Origin: Paracoccus acridae
GTDB taxonomy: Bacteria > Pseudomonadota > Alphaproteobacteria > Rhodobacterales > Rhodobacteraceae
Direction: 5' to 3'
DNA length: 64,000 nt
Assembly: GCF_014642735.1 (NCBI RefSeq)
Contig: NZ_BMIV01000002.1
Location: 62,001 to 126,000, forward strand
The notes below the pieces were generated by a model. It saw nothing but the letters and a program-made list of their open reading frames with translations. It searched no databases and was not told the DNA's origin. Each line of letters starts with the position of its first letter. Positions within the stretch are counted from its first letter, which is position 1. Below are positions 34,662 through 42,350 of this stretch, piece by piece. The translations under genes and the position numbers were made by a program.

Positions 34662-35946
34662 TGCTCGCAGCCTTGATGAAGCTCATCGGGTCAACGGCCC
34701 GACCGTTCATGCGCACTTCATAGTGCAGGTGCGGCCCGGTCGAGCGTCCTGTGTTGCCAATATCACCGATCAGCTCGCCTTGCGACACCCTTTGGCCCAC
34801 CCGGACACGAATCCGCGACAGGTGGCCGTAACGGGTCTCGACGCCCAGTTCGTGTTCGATCTTGATCAGGTTGCCATAGGCGCCCTGACGGCCGGCAAAG
34901 GTCACGACCCCGTCGCCGGGGGCAACGACCGGCGTCCCCGTCGGGGCGGCCATGTCGATGCCTTCATGCGCGCGGCCCCAGCGGCGCCCGAAGCCCGAGG
35001 TATAGCGGAAGGAATTCTTGACCGGCATCGCCAGCGGCAGCTTTTCCATGGCGATGCGATAGGTGTTCATCTGGTCCAGCGTGACGATGATCTGGTTCGC
35101 CTTGGATTCGCCGTTGGTCAGTGCCGCGTTGCCGCGGGTCGAACGGCCCATCGGGGTCAGCGGGCCGCCCTGGCCGGAATAACCTTCGCGGATGGTTTCC
35201 AGCACATCCTCGGGGTCCATGCCGACGGACCGGAACACATCGTCCAGCGGCTCGACCGAGATGGCCACGGCGTTTTCCAGCTGGGTCAGGATTTCATCGT
35301 TGCGCGCCAGGATCTGTTCGCGTTCCAGGGACAGTTCCTCGACCGTCTGGCGGGCGGCCTCGGCCTCTTGCAGGGCGGTGGCGCGTTCGTCGGCCGCCTG
35401 GCGCAATTCTCCGGTCATGATGTCCAGGGCGGCCGTGACCTCCTCGGGGTGGGCGGTGTCGGGCTGGACACCCGTGGCCTGGGCCATGGCGCGGGCGCTG
35501 TCGCGTTCGCTGATCGCGTTGCGCAGGGTCGATTGAACGACGTCAAGCCCGGCTTCCAGTTCGCGGCGCTGTTCTTCGGATTGCAGCAGCTGGGACTGCA
35601 TCTGCGACACTTGGTCCAAGGCGGCGGCAAAGCGGTTCTGGGCGGCAAGCGCCTCGGCCGCGCGGGCGTCGCGTTCCTGGGACAGTTCGGCCAGCCTTTC
35701 CTCGAACGCGGACTGGGTGATGACGATGCTGTCGCGCGACGATCCGGCGCTGATCGCGTCGATGGCCAGGACCGAACTGGCAACCAGCGTCCAGCCGAAG
35801 GCCAGGGTGATGCCGCTGATCGCGGCCAGTTGCGTCAAGGGGCGCAGGCGAACGAACCGGCTATCGTCATCCGACCGCAGGAACAGGCGCTTTTCGGGCA
35901 GGACGCGTTCCAGCGAAGCGTTGAGGCGGTTCGTCACGTTTGGCAA
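34651..35946 (-). CDS. M23 (LytM) family metallopeptidase
   Basis: The protein has 431 residues. It has an N-terminal cytosolic segment, one membrane helix (about 35-62, LTQLAAISGITLAFGWTLVASSVLA) and a periplasmic coiled coil from ~80 to 220 (leucine-rich, with Glu/Arg repeats). The C-terminal M23 domain from ~300 has zinc ligands in HEGIDMAAPTGTP (His and Asp) and in HLHYEV (His-x-His). It should cut peptidoglycan cross-links. Translation starts at a TTG with GGGGGA upstream; no ATG is in frame nearby. The partner bactofilin follows in the same operon. Confidence 0.92.
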   Translation of the reverse strand: MPNVTNRLNASLERVLPEKRLFLRSDDDSRFVRLRPLTQLAAISGITLAFGWTLVASSVLAIDAISAGSSRDSIVITQSAFEERLAELSQERDARAAEALAAQNRFAAALDQVSQMQSQLLQSEEQRRELEAGLDVVQSTLRNAISERDSARAMAQATGVQPDTAHPEEVTAALDIMTGELRQAADERATALQEAEAARQTVEELSLEREQILARNDEILTQLENAVAISVEPLDDVFRSVGMDPEDVLETIREGYSGQGGPLTPMGRSTRGNAALTNGESKANQIIVTLDQMNTYRIAMEKLPLAMPVKNSFRYTSGFGRRWGRAHEGIDMAAPTGTPVVAPGDGVVTFAGRQGAYGNLIKIEHELGVETRYGHLSRIRVRVGQRVSQGELIGDIGNTGRSTGPHLHYEVRMNGRAVDPMSFIKAASNVQ

Positions 35947-36117
35947 GTCATGTCCCCCGACGGCCTGCCCGATCTTTTCGGGCGATCTGGTTCCAGTTGC
36001 AGCGGGTTAAGCCCATGTGTGCCTTCCTGGCAACAAGGGCGATGATTTCGGTTCCCTTCATGCGCGGAACATCGCCCCGCCGGGCGAGAATCCGCCGAAC
36101 CACACAAGATATAGCTT

Positions 36118-37521
36118 CTAAGTCTCGGAAATTTCATAAGGTAGTGGTCCGTTCCGATCCCCTGGAATGCGCAACGGGCGGTCGATGGGCGGCACGGAAC
36201 GCTGATGGCAATCGGGACGCGGGCAGATCCGGCAGGAGATCCCGATGGGTTCGAAGGCCCTCGGCTTGGTCAGATCCAGCCCGTCGGCATAGACGACGCT
36301 GCCTGCATGGGCCACTTCGCAGCCCAGGCCGATGGCAAAGCGGCGCACCGGCGCGTTGAAGGCGCCCGCGTGCTTGGACACGTCGCGCGACATCAGCAGA
36401 TAGCGCACCCCGTCCGGCGTTTCCGCCAGTTGGCGCAGAAAGCGGCCCGGCTGCTCGAACGCCTGGTGGACGTTCCACAGCGGGCAGGCGCCGCCGAAGC
36501 GTGCGAATTGCAGCCGGGTGGCGGAATGGCGCTTGGTGATGGTGCCGGCCTGATCGACGCGCACGAAGAAGAAGGGCACCCCCTTGGCGCCCGGCCGTTG
36601 CAGGGTGGACAGCCGATGCGCCACCTGTTCCAGCGAGGCGCCGAACAGATGCGACAGCCGTTCCAGATCGTGCCGTTCCGCCTGCGCGGCAGACAGGAAG
36701 GCGCGATAGGGCATCAGCGCCGCCCCCGCGAAATAGTTGGCAAGGCCCACCCGCGCCACGTCCCGCGCGGTCTGGCTGCGGAAACGGGCCAGATCCAGCG
36801 TCGCCTCCAACAGGTCGGCCTGCCGTTCCAGGGCAACCAGGTGCAGCAACTGGAACAGCTGCGTCGGCTTTTCGGCGGCGGCATTGACGTGGATGTCGGA
36901 GCCCGTGCGGCGGAACACGGCATTGGCGGGCAGTTCGGCGCGCGTCACGCGGATGCCGCGCTGCGCCAGGGCCGCCACGCCCGCGTCCCACGGATCCAGA
37001 CGTTGTCCCGCCGGACAGGCAAAGCGTTCCGCCGCGCGGTCCACCGCGTCGATATAGTTGTCGCAGTAATGGAAGAAGTCGCGCACCTCCTCCCATGGGG
37101 TGGACAGGGCGTTCTGCCCCGAGGCGCCGATCGCCTCGTCCAGGGCGGCCAGGCGTTCCTGGCCCTGCCTGTGGGCGCGGTAAAGATCCAGGAAGGCGCG
37201 GGCCAGCACCGGCGCGTTGGTGGCGGCAAGGCGCAGGTCGGCCAGGGGCGGAACGGCATCGAAAAGGGGATCGGCCAGGGCTTCCTGCATGTCGATCACC
37301 ATGCGTTCCGCATCGCCCGCCGCCAGCGTGGACAGGTCCACCCCGAATTCCTGGGCCAGCCGCAGCAGCACGCCCACCGAGATCGGGCGGTGGTTGTTTT
37401 CCATCTGCGACAGATAGGGCAGCGACACCCCCAGCCGGTCCGCGAACCGCTTCTGGGTCAGCCCGCTGCGCGCCCGCGTTTCGCGCAAGGAAGTGCCTGC
37501 ATAGATCTTCTGCGTGGCCAT
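36118..37521 (-). CDS. ScfR-type short-chain fatty acyl transcriptional regulator (XRE family)
   Basis: The 467-residue protein has an N-terminal XRE helix-turn-helix (LRETRARSGLTQKRFADRLGVSLPYLSQMENNHRPIS, residues 10-50), a middle IrrE/ImmA-like domain (GSDIHVNAAAEKPTQLFQLLHLVALE) and a C-terminal zinc-binding DUF2083 region (CRICPRPDCHQRS). RamB in Corynebacterium and PccR in Rhodobacter have this architecture and respond to acyl-CoA or its precursors. It is divergent from a second, paralogous regulator. The shared intergenic DNA holds two TTTGCAAA palindromes. The target pathway may be propionyl-CoA, acetate or glyoxylate metabolism. Confidence 0.88.
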   Translation of the reverse strand: MATQKIYAGTSLRETRARSGLTQKRFADRLGVSLPYLSQMENNHRPISVGVLLRLAQEFGVDLSTLAAGDAERMVIDMQEALADPLFDAVPPLADLRLAATNAPVLARAFLDLYRAHRQGQERLAALDEAIGASGQNALSTPWEEVRDFFHYCDNYIDAVDRAAERFACPAGQRLDPWDAGVAALAQRGIRVTRAELPANAVFRRTGSDIHVNAAAEKPTQLFQLLHLVALERQADLLEATLDLARFRSQTARDVARVGLANYFAGAALMPYRAFLSAAQAERHDLERLSHLFGASLEQVAHRLSTLQRPGAKGVPFFFVRVDQAGTITKRHSATRLQFARFGGACPLWNVHQAFEQPGRFLRQLAETPDGVRYLLMSRDVSKHAGAFNAPVRRFAIGLGCEVAHAGSVVYADGLDLTKPRAFEPIGISCRICPRPDCHQRSVPPIDRPLRIPGDRNGPLPYEISET

Positions 37522-37535
37522 GACGTCCCCTCACC

Positions 37536-37564
37536 TTTGCAAAAGCCGCATTAGCGTTTGCAAA
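37536..37564. promoter_or_regulatory. Pair of TTTGCAAA palindromes between the two ScfR-type genes
   Basis: TTTGCAAA occurs perfectly at 37536-37543 and again at 37557-37564. The centres are 21 bp apart, i.e. two helical turns, so two regulator dimers could lie on the same face. The core equals the published PccR/RamB-type operator half-site. The location is 15-43 nt upstream of one regulator and 133 nt upstream of the other. Confidence 0.7.
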
Positions 37565-37696
37565 GCGGCCAGGGCAAGGGCCGCGATGGTGGGGAAGGCA
37601 AGGGCGCGAGTCAGGATCATGGGGGGATCATCGCGCGAACATCCTAAGATATCGTTGCCGCTTGCGAAGCCCGTCCCACCGGGCTTTCATTGCGCC

Positions 37697-38953
37697 ATGA
37701 AACAACGCAGCGGCAGCCGCATCCTGACCGGAACCCGCATCCGCGAACGCCGCCTGGCGCTGTCGCGGCGGCAGGCGGATGTCGCGCGGGCGGCGGGGAT
37801 TTCGGCCGCCTATCTGAACCTGATCGAACACAACCGCCGCCCGGTGGGCGACCATCTGGTCCTGCGCCTGGCCGCCGCGCTGGAGGTATCGGCCGCGGAA
37901 CTGGCCGAAGGCCGCGAGGAGGCCCAGATCGCCGCCCTGCGCGAAGCTGCCGTGCGCCTGCCCGACGACGTAGCCCCGGAACTGGACCAGGCGCCCGAAC
38001 TGCTGGCCCGCTTTCCCGGCTGGGCCGCGGCCCTGATCGCCACCGCGCGGCGGGCCGACGCGCTGGAACGCCAGCTTGTCACCCTGTCGGACCGGATGCG
38101 GCAGGACCCCTATCTGCTGACCACGCTTCACGAGGTTCTGTCCGCCGTCACCTCGGTCCGGTCCACGGCCTCGATCCTGGCCGAAGGGGGCGAGATCCCG
38201 CCCGACTGGCGGCAACGGTTCCATGCCAATCTGGATGCGGACAGCCTGCGCCTTTCGAACACGGCGCAGGCGCTTGTGGCCTATCTGGACAGCTTCGACA
38301 CCCAGGACGCGATCTTCACCCCGCAGGAAGAAGTCGAGGCCTGGCTGGCCGCCGGTGCCCCCCCGGTCGAGGAGGCGGGCGACCTTGCCTCGGACGCCGC
38401 GCGCGCCCTGGCTCGTGTCCATCTGCGGCGGCTGGAGGATGAGCGCGCGGCCTTGCCCGACGCCGTCCTGGCGGTTGCGGCCGAGGATCCCGATCCGCTG
38501 CGCATGGCCGCGCGGCTGCGTCAGCCGCTGGATCTGGTCATGCGGCGTCTGGCGGTGCTGAAGCCCGCTGGCTTCGAATCCGCGGGCCTGCTGGTCTGCG
38601 ACGGGTCGGGCGCGCTGATCCTGCGCCGTCCCGCGCCGGGCTTTCCCTTGCCGCGTCCGGGCGACGCCTGCCCCCTGTGGCCGCTGTTCCAGGCGCTTGC
38701 CGCCCCCCAGACCGCCATCGCCCGGCTGGTCGAGGCGCCGTCCGGCCGCCGCTTCCGCACCCTGAGCCTTGCCACCCGCCTTCAGCCCATGGGCACGGAC
38801 GGGCCGGTCCTGACCCAGGCGCAGATGCTGATCCTGCCCGAGGATCCGGGATCATCCGGCCGCCCGGACCTGCTGATCGGTCCCGCCTGCCGGATCTGCC
38901 CGCGAGCGGATTGCGTGGCGCGGCGCGAACCCTCGATCCTGGCCACCGCTTGA
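37697..38953 (+). CDS. Second ScfR-type regulator (XRE + DUF2083)
   Basis: The 418-residue paralogue of the divergent gene starts MKQRSGSRILTGTRIRERRL. The XRE helix-turn-helix runs from about 14 to 55 (RRQADVARAAGISAAYLNLIEHNRRPVGD). The C-terminus has the cysteine cluster CRICPRADCVARREP, as in DUF2083. The central domain has diverged: the His-rich IrrE-like motif of the neighbour is not obvious. The frame is open up to 37514 but MKQRSG is the natural start. It may sense a different acyl-CoA and compete for the same TTTGCAAA sites. Confidence 0.85.
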   Translation: MKQRSGSRILTGTRIRERRLALSRRQADVARAAGISAAYLNLIEHNRRPVGDHLVLRLAAALEVSAAELAEGREEAQIAALREAAVRLPDDVAPELDQAPELLARFPGWAAALIATARRADALERQLVTLSDRMRQDPYLLTTLHEVLSAVTSVRSTASILAEGGEIPPDWRQRFHANLDADSLRLSNTAQALVAYLDSFDTQDAIFTPQEEVEAWLAAGAPPVEEAGDLASDAARALARVHLRRLEDERAALPDAVLAVAAEDPDPLRMAARLRQPLDLVMRRLAVLKPAGFESAGLLVCDGSGALILRRPAPGFPLPRPGDACPLWPLFQALAAPQTAIARLVEAPSGRRFRTLSLATRLQPMGTDGPVLTQAQMLILPEDPGSSGRPDLLIGPACRICPRADCVARREPSILATA

Positions 38954-38962
38954 AGACAGGCT

Positions 38963-38992
38963 TTGACAGCCCTGACCCTGACGTCACATTAT
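38963..38992 (+). promoter_or_regulatory. Promoter for the receiver-kinase cluster
   Basis: TTGACA (38963-38968), an 18-bp spacer and CATTAT (38987-38992). The spacer contains TGACGTCA (38979-38986), an 8-bp palindrome that could be an operator. The start codon of the receiver gene lies 36 nt downstream. Confidence 0.6.
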
Positions 38993-39027
38993 GCACCGAA
39001 ACGCCGGAGGGAGGGGGCCTTGGCGCG

Positions 39028-39384
39028 ATGCTCGACATCCTGATGATCGAGGATGAACCCAACATCGCCGAGGCGGTGCGCTTCATCCTGACCCGCGAAG
39101 GCTGGCAGGTGGAACTGCATTCCGACGGCCTGGGCGGGATCGAGGCGATCCGGGGGGCCAAGCCCCGGCTGGTGATCCTGGACGTGATGCTGCCGCATCG
39201 GTCGGGAACGGAAATCCTGGCCGAACTGCGCGGCGATCACGACGCAAGCCTGGCCGCGACGCCGGTGCTGATGCTGACCGCGCGGGGGCAGGCTTCGCTG
39301 CACCTGCCGCAGGCGGATGCGGTTCTGGCCAAGCCCTTTGCCAATGACGACCTGCGCGCCATGGTGCGCCGGATGCTGAACTGA
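39028..39384 (+). CDS. Single-domain response regulator (CheY-like)
   Basis: The 118-residue receiver has no output domain. Phospho-acceptor Asp52 is in LVILDVMLPHRSGTE, the acid pocket is Glu8-Asp9-Glu10 and the switch residues are Thr84 (LMLTARG) and Lys102 (AKPF). A GGAGGGAGGGG tract lies 11-20 nt upstream. It is directly followed by a two-helix membrane protein and a symporter-domain kinase, which is its likely phosphodonor. The FliM-like protein at the end of the cluster is a candidate docking partner. Confidence 0.9.
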   Translation: MLDILMIEDEPNIAEAVRFILTREGWQVELHSDGLGGIEAIRGAKPRLVILDVMLPHRSGTEILAELRGDHDASLAATPVLMLTARGQASLHLPQADAVLAKPFANDDLRAMVRRMLN

Positions 39385-39387
39385 GCC

Positions 39388-39669
39388 ATGCCGGACCAGC
39401 CGCTGTTTCTTGAACGCGCCTCGTTCCGCCGCAGGCGGCTGGGCGATGCGGCCCGCGTCCTGCCGGTGCTGGCGGCCTGCCTGATCCTGGTGCCCGTCTG
39501 GTGGATGCCCGCCGAGGTCAGCTTCGCCTGGGGCGCGGTCTGGCTGTTCGGGACCTGGGCGGTGCTGATCGCCGCCGTCTGGGCGCTTCACCGCGCGCTT
39601 CGCCGGGCCGATGCCGCGACCCTGCGCGCCCGCCGCGAGATCGACCAGGACCACGACCATGCCCTTTGA
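39388..39669 (+). CDS. Small two-helix membrane protein before the symporter kinase
   Basis: The 93-residue protein has a basic N-terminus (RASFRRRRLGDAAR), two hydrophobic helices (VLPVLAACLILVPVWWMPA and FAWGAVWLFGTWAVLIAAVWALHRAL) and a charged C-terminus ending DQDHDHAL. Small two-helix partners (DUF485, DUF4212) precede solute:sodium symporters of the acetate/lactate permease type; this gene is in that position, 11 nt overlapping the kinase gene. Sequence identity with those families is not evident to me, so the role as a symporter partner is inferred from size, topology and place. Confidence 0.7.
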   Translation: MPDQPLFLERASFRRRRLGDAARVLPVLAACLILVPVWWMPAEVSFAWGAVWLFGTWAVLIAAVWALHRALRRADAATLRARREIDQDHDHAL

Positions 39670-42310
39670 GGCGCTTGTCGCGGGCTGCCTGGCCTATGTG
39701 GCGCTGATGTTCGGCGTGGCCTTCGCCGCCGACCGTGCCGCCGCGCAGGGCAGGGTGCGGTGGCTTGACCATCCGGCCGTCTATACGCTGTCGCTGTCGG
39801 TCTATTGCTCGGCCTGGACCTTTTACGGGGCGGTCGGTTACGCCAGCCGGTCGGGGCTGGAATTCGCGACGATCTATCTGGGGCCGACGGTCGTCTTCAC
39901 GGGCGCCTGGTGGGGGCTGCGGCGGCTGGTGCGGGTCGCGCGGATGCATCATGTCACCTCGATCGCCGACCTCATCTCGGCGCGGTTCGGCAAGTCGAAC
40001 CGGCTGGCGGCCTTTGTCACGCTGATCGCGGTGATCGCCGCCACGCCATACGTCGCGCTGCAACTGCAATCGGTCAGCCTGTCCTTCGATGTCTTCGCCA
40101 CCGACAGCCTGACGGATATCCCGCTGGCGGGCGGGGGCGGCACGGCGTTGTGGGTGGCGGGCGGCCTTGCGCTGTTCACCATCCTGTTCGGCACGCGCAA
40201 CCTGGCCGCCGACGAACGCCACCACGGCGTCGTCACCGCCATCGCGCTGGAGGCCATTGTCAAGCTGATGGCCTTTCTGGCGCTTGGCGTCTTCGTGGTC
40301 TGGGGTCTGGCCCATGGTCCCGCCGACATGCTGGCCCGCATCGCAGAACGCGCGGGCGATCCCGGCTGGGTCCTGAAACCCGACCGCTGGACCGCGCTGC
40401 TGTTCGTGTCGGGCGCGGCGGTCGTCGTGCTGCCGCGCATGTTCCAGGTGCTGGTGGTCGAGGCCGCGGACGAGGATCGCCTGTCCGTCGCGGGCTGGGC
40501 CTTTCCGGCCTATCTGTTCGCCATGTCGCTGTTCGTGCTGCCCATTGCGGTGATGGGACAGGAATTGCTGCCCCCGGATGCGAACCCGGACCTGTATGTG
40601 CTGACGCTGCCGGCCCAGTCGGGCCAGAACTGGCTGGCCTTCCTGGTCTTCCTGGGCGGCTTCTCGGCGGCGACATCGATGGTGGTGGTCTGCACCATCG
40701 CGCTTGCCACGATGATCTCGAACCACTGGCTGATGCCGCTGTGGCTGATGCTGCGCCGCAAGTCGCAAGGGGACGACCCCGAGGATCTGCGCGGTTTCGT
40801 CCTGAACGCCCGGCGCCTGGCGATCCTGGCGGTGATGGCGGTGAGCTGGCTTTACTATCAGGCCACGGGCGGCACCACGGCGCTTGCGGCAATGGGGCTG
40901 GTGGCCTTCACCGGCATGGCGCAGGTGCTGCCCGCGATGATCGGCGGGCTGCTGTGGCGCGGCGCCAACCGGCGGGGTGCCTTTGGCGGGGTCGGTCTGG
41001 GCTTTGCCTTGTGGCTGGCCACGATCTTCCTGCCTTCGGTCGGGATCGGCAGCCCGCTGCCGGTGCCGCCCGGCGTCGATCCCCTGGCCTTCGCGATCTT
41101 CCTGTCGCTGGCGGTCAACACCCTGGCCTTCATCGGCCTGTCGATCTTCGGAATGCCCGACCCGGTCGAGCGTCTGCAAGGCCTGTCCTTTGTCAGCGCC
41201 GTCGATCCGATCCGCCACAGCCGCGTCGCGCGCGGGTCCGATCAGGTGGAACCCCTGCTGGTCATGGCCCGCCGCGTCTGGGGGTCCGAGGATGCGCTGC
41301 ACTTCTTCCAGTCCGAGGCCGCGTTCCAGGGCAAGTCCGGCTATCTGCCCGACCTGACGCCGCGCTTCCTGACGCGGCTGGAACGGCGGCTGGCGGGGTC
41401 CATCGGGGCGGCCACGGCCCATGCCATGATCGACAGCGTGGCCGGGGGGTCGGAACTGACCGTATCGGACCTGATGCAGGTCGCGACCGAGGCGCAGCGC
41501 GCCAAGGAGGAAGCGCAGCGGCTGGAAAACGCCACCACCGAACTGGCCCGCACCGCCCGCCAGCTGCAGGAAGCGAACGACAAGCTGACCGCTCTGTCGG
41601 TTCAGAAGGATGCCTTCCTGGGCCAGATCAGCCACGAATTGCGCACGCCCATGACCTCGGTCAGGGCGTTTTCGGAAATCCTGCGCACCCCCGACCTGTC
41701 GGATGCGGACCGGGATCGTTTCGCGAAGATCATCTACGACGAAGCCGGCCGCCTGACCCGCCTGCTGGACGACCTGCTGGATCTGTCGGTCCTGGAAAGC
41801 GGCCAGGCGCAACTGTCGATCACGCCCGCCAACCTGCATGACCTGATCGAACGCGCGCTGTCCGCCGCATCCGCCACCCGCCCCGAACGCGTCTTCCGGG
41901 TCGAACGCGAACCGCTGGCCGAATATGTGGGCATCATCACCGACGCCGACCGGCTGTTGCAGGTCCTGATCAACGTCATCACCAATGCCCGCAAGTATTG
42001 CGACGCCGAACCCCCTGTCCTGTCGATCCGCGTCCGCCGGACCCTGCGGGGCGGGGCGCAGATCGACATCATCGACAACGGATCGGGGATCGAGACCGCG
42101 CGCCAGTCGCTGATCTTCGAGAAATTCTCTCGCCTGAACGATCCGGCGCGGGCCGGGGGCGCGGGCCTGGGTCTGGCGATCTGCAAGGAGATCATGGCCA
42201 ACCTGGGCGGAGAGATCACCTATCTGCCAGGCCATGGCGGCGCGGCCTTCCGCATCCTGCTGCCCCGGCGGCCCCCGGTGCCGGTCAACGCGGGATTGCG
42301 GCGCGCTTAA
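39659..42310 (+). CDS. Sensor histidine kinase with N-terminal solute:sodium symporter domain (CrbS/CbrA-like)
   Basis: The 883-residue protein has about 13 N-terminal membrane helices of the SLC5/SSS type (residues 1-510; for example VYTLSLSVYCSAWTFYGAVGYASRSGLEF). A STAC-like linker lies near 565-600 (RLERRLAGSIGAATAHAM), then a coiled coil to ~650, the HisKA box SHELRTPMTSVRAF with phospho-acceptor His659, and the ATPase boxes NVITNARKY, DNGSGIE and GAGLGLAIC to ~838. No PAS domain is apparent. CbrA and CrbS have this layout and sense nutrients (CrbS controls acetate metabolism). Its ligand is unknown. Starting at MPFEAL fits the helix pattern. Confidence 0.92.
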   Translation: MPFEALVAGCLAYVALMFGVAFAADRAAAQGRVRWLDHPAVYTLSLSVYCSAWTFYGAVGYASRSGLEFATIYLGPTVVFTGAWWGLRRLVRVARMHHVTSIADLISARFGKSNRLAAFVTLIAVIAATPYVALQLQSVSLSFDVFATDSLTDIPLAGGGGTALWVAGGLALFTILFGTRNLAADERHHGVVTAIALEAIVKLMAFLALGVFVVWGLAHGPADMLARIAERAGDPGWVLKPDRWTALLFVSGAAVVVLPRMFQVLVVEAADEDRLSVAGWAFPAYLFAMSLFVLPIAVMGQELLPPDANPDLYVLTLPAQSGQNWLAFLVFLGGFSAATSMVVVCTIALATMISNHWLMPLWLMLRRKSQGDDPEDLRGFVLNARRLAILAVMAVSWLYYQATGGTTALAAMGLVAFTGMAQVLPAMIGGLLWRGANRRGAFGGVGLGFALWLATIFLPSVGIGSPLPVPPGVDPLAFAIFLSLAVNTLAFIGLSIFGMPDPVERLQGLSFVSAVDPIRHSRVARGSDQVEPLLVMARRVWGSEDALHFFQSEAAFQGKSGYLPDLTPRFLTRLERRLAGSIGAATAHAMIDSVAGGSELTVSDLMQVATEAQRAKEEAQRLENATTELARTARQLQEANDKLTALSVQKDAFLGQISHELRTPMTSVRAFSEILRTPDLSDADRDRFAKIIYDEAGRLTRLLDDLLDLSVLESGQAQLSITPANLHDLIERALSAASATRPERVFRVEREPLAEYVGIITDADRLLQVLINVITNARKYCDAEPPVLSIRVRRTLRGGAQIDIIDNGSGIETARQSLIFEKFSRLNDPARAGGAGLGLAICKEIMANLGGEITYLPGHGGAAFRILLPRRPPVPVNAGLRRA

Positions 42311-42350
42311 ACCTTTCTCAACCGCTTCTTGCCACAGTGCGGATCAGGGA

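Noticed and set aside
39518..42235. 905-codon frame antisense to the symporter kinase
   Set aside because: Low-complexity His/Gln/Arg/Gly product typical of antisense frames in GC-rich DNA.
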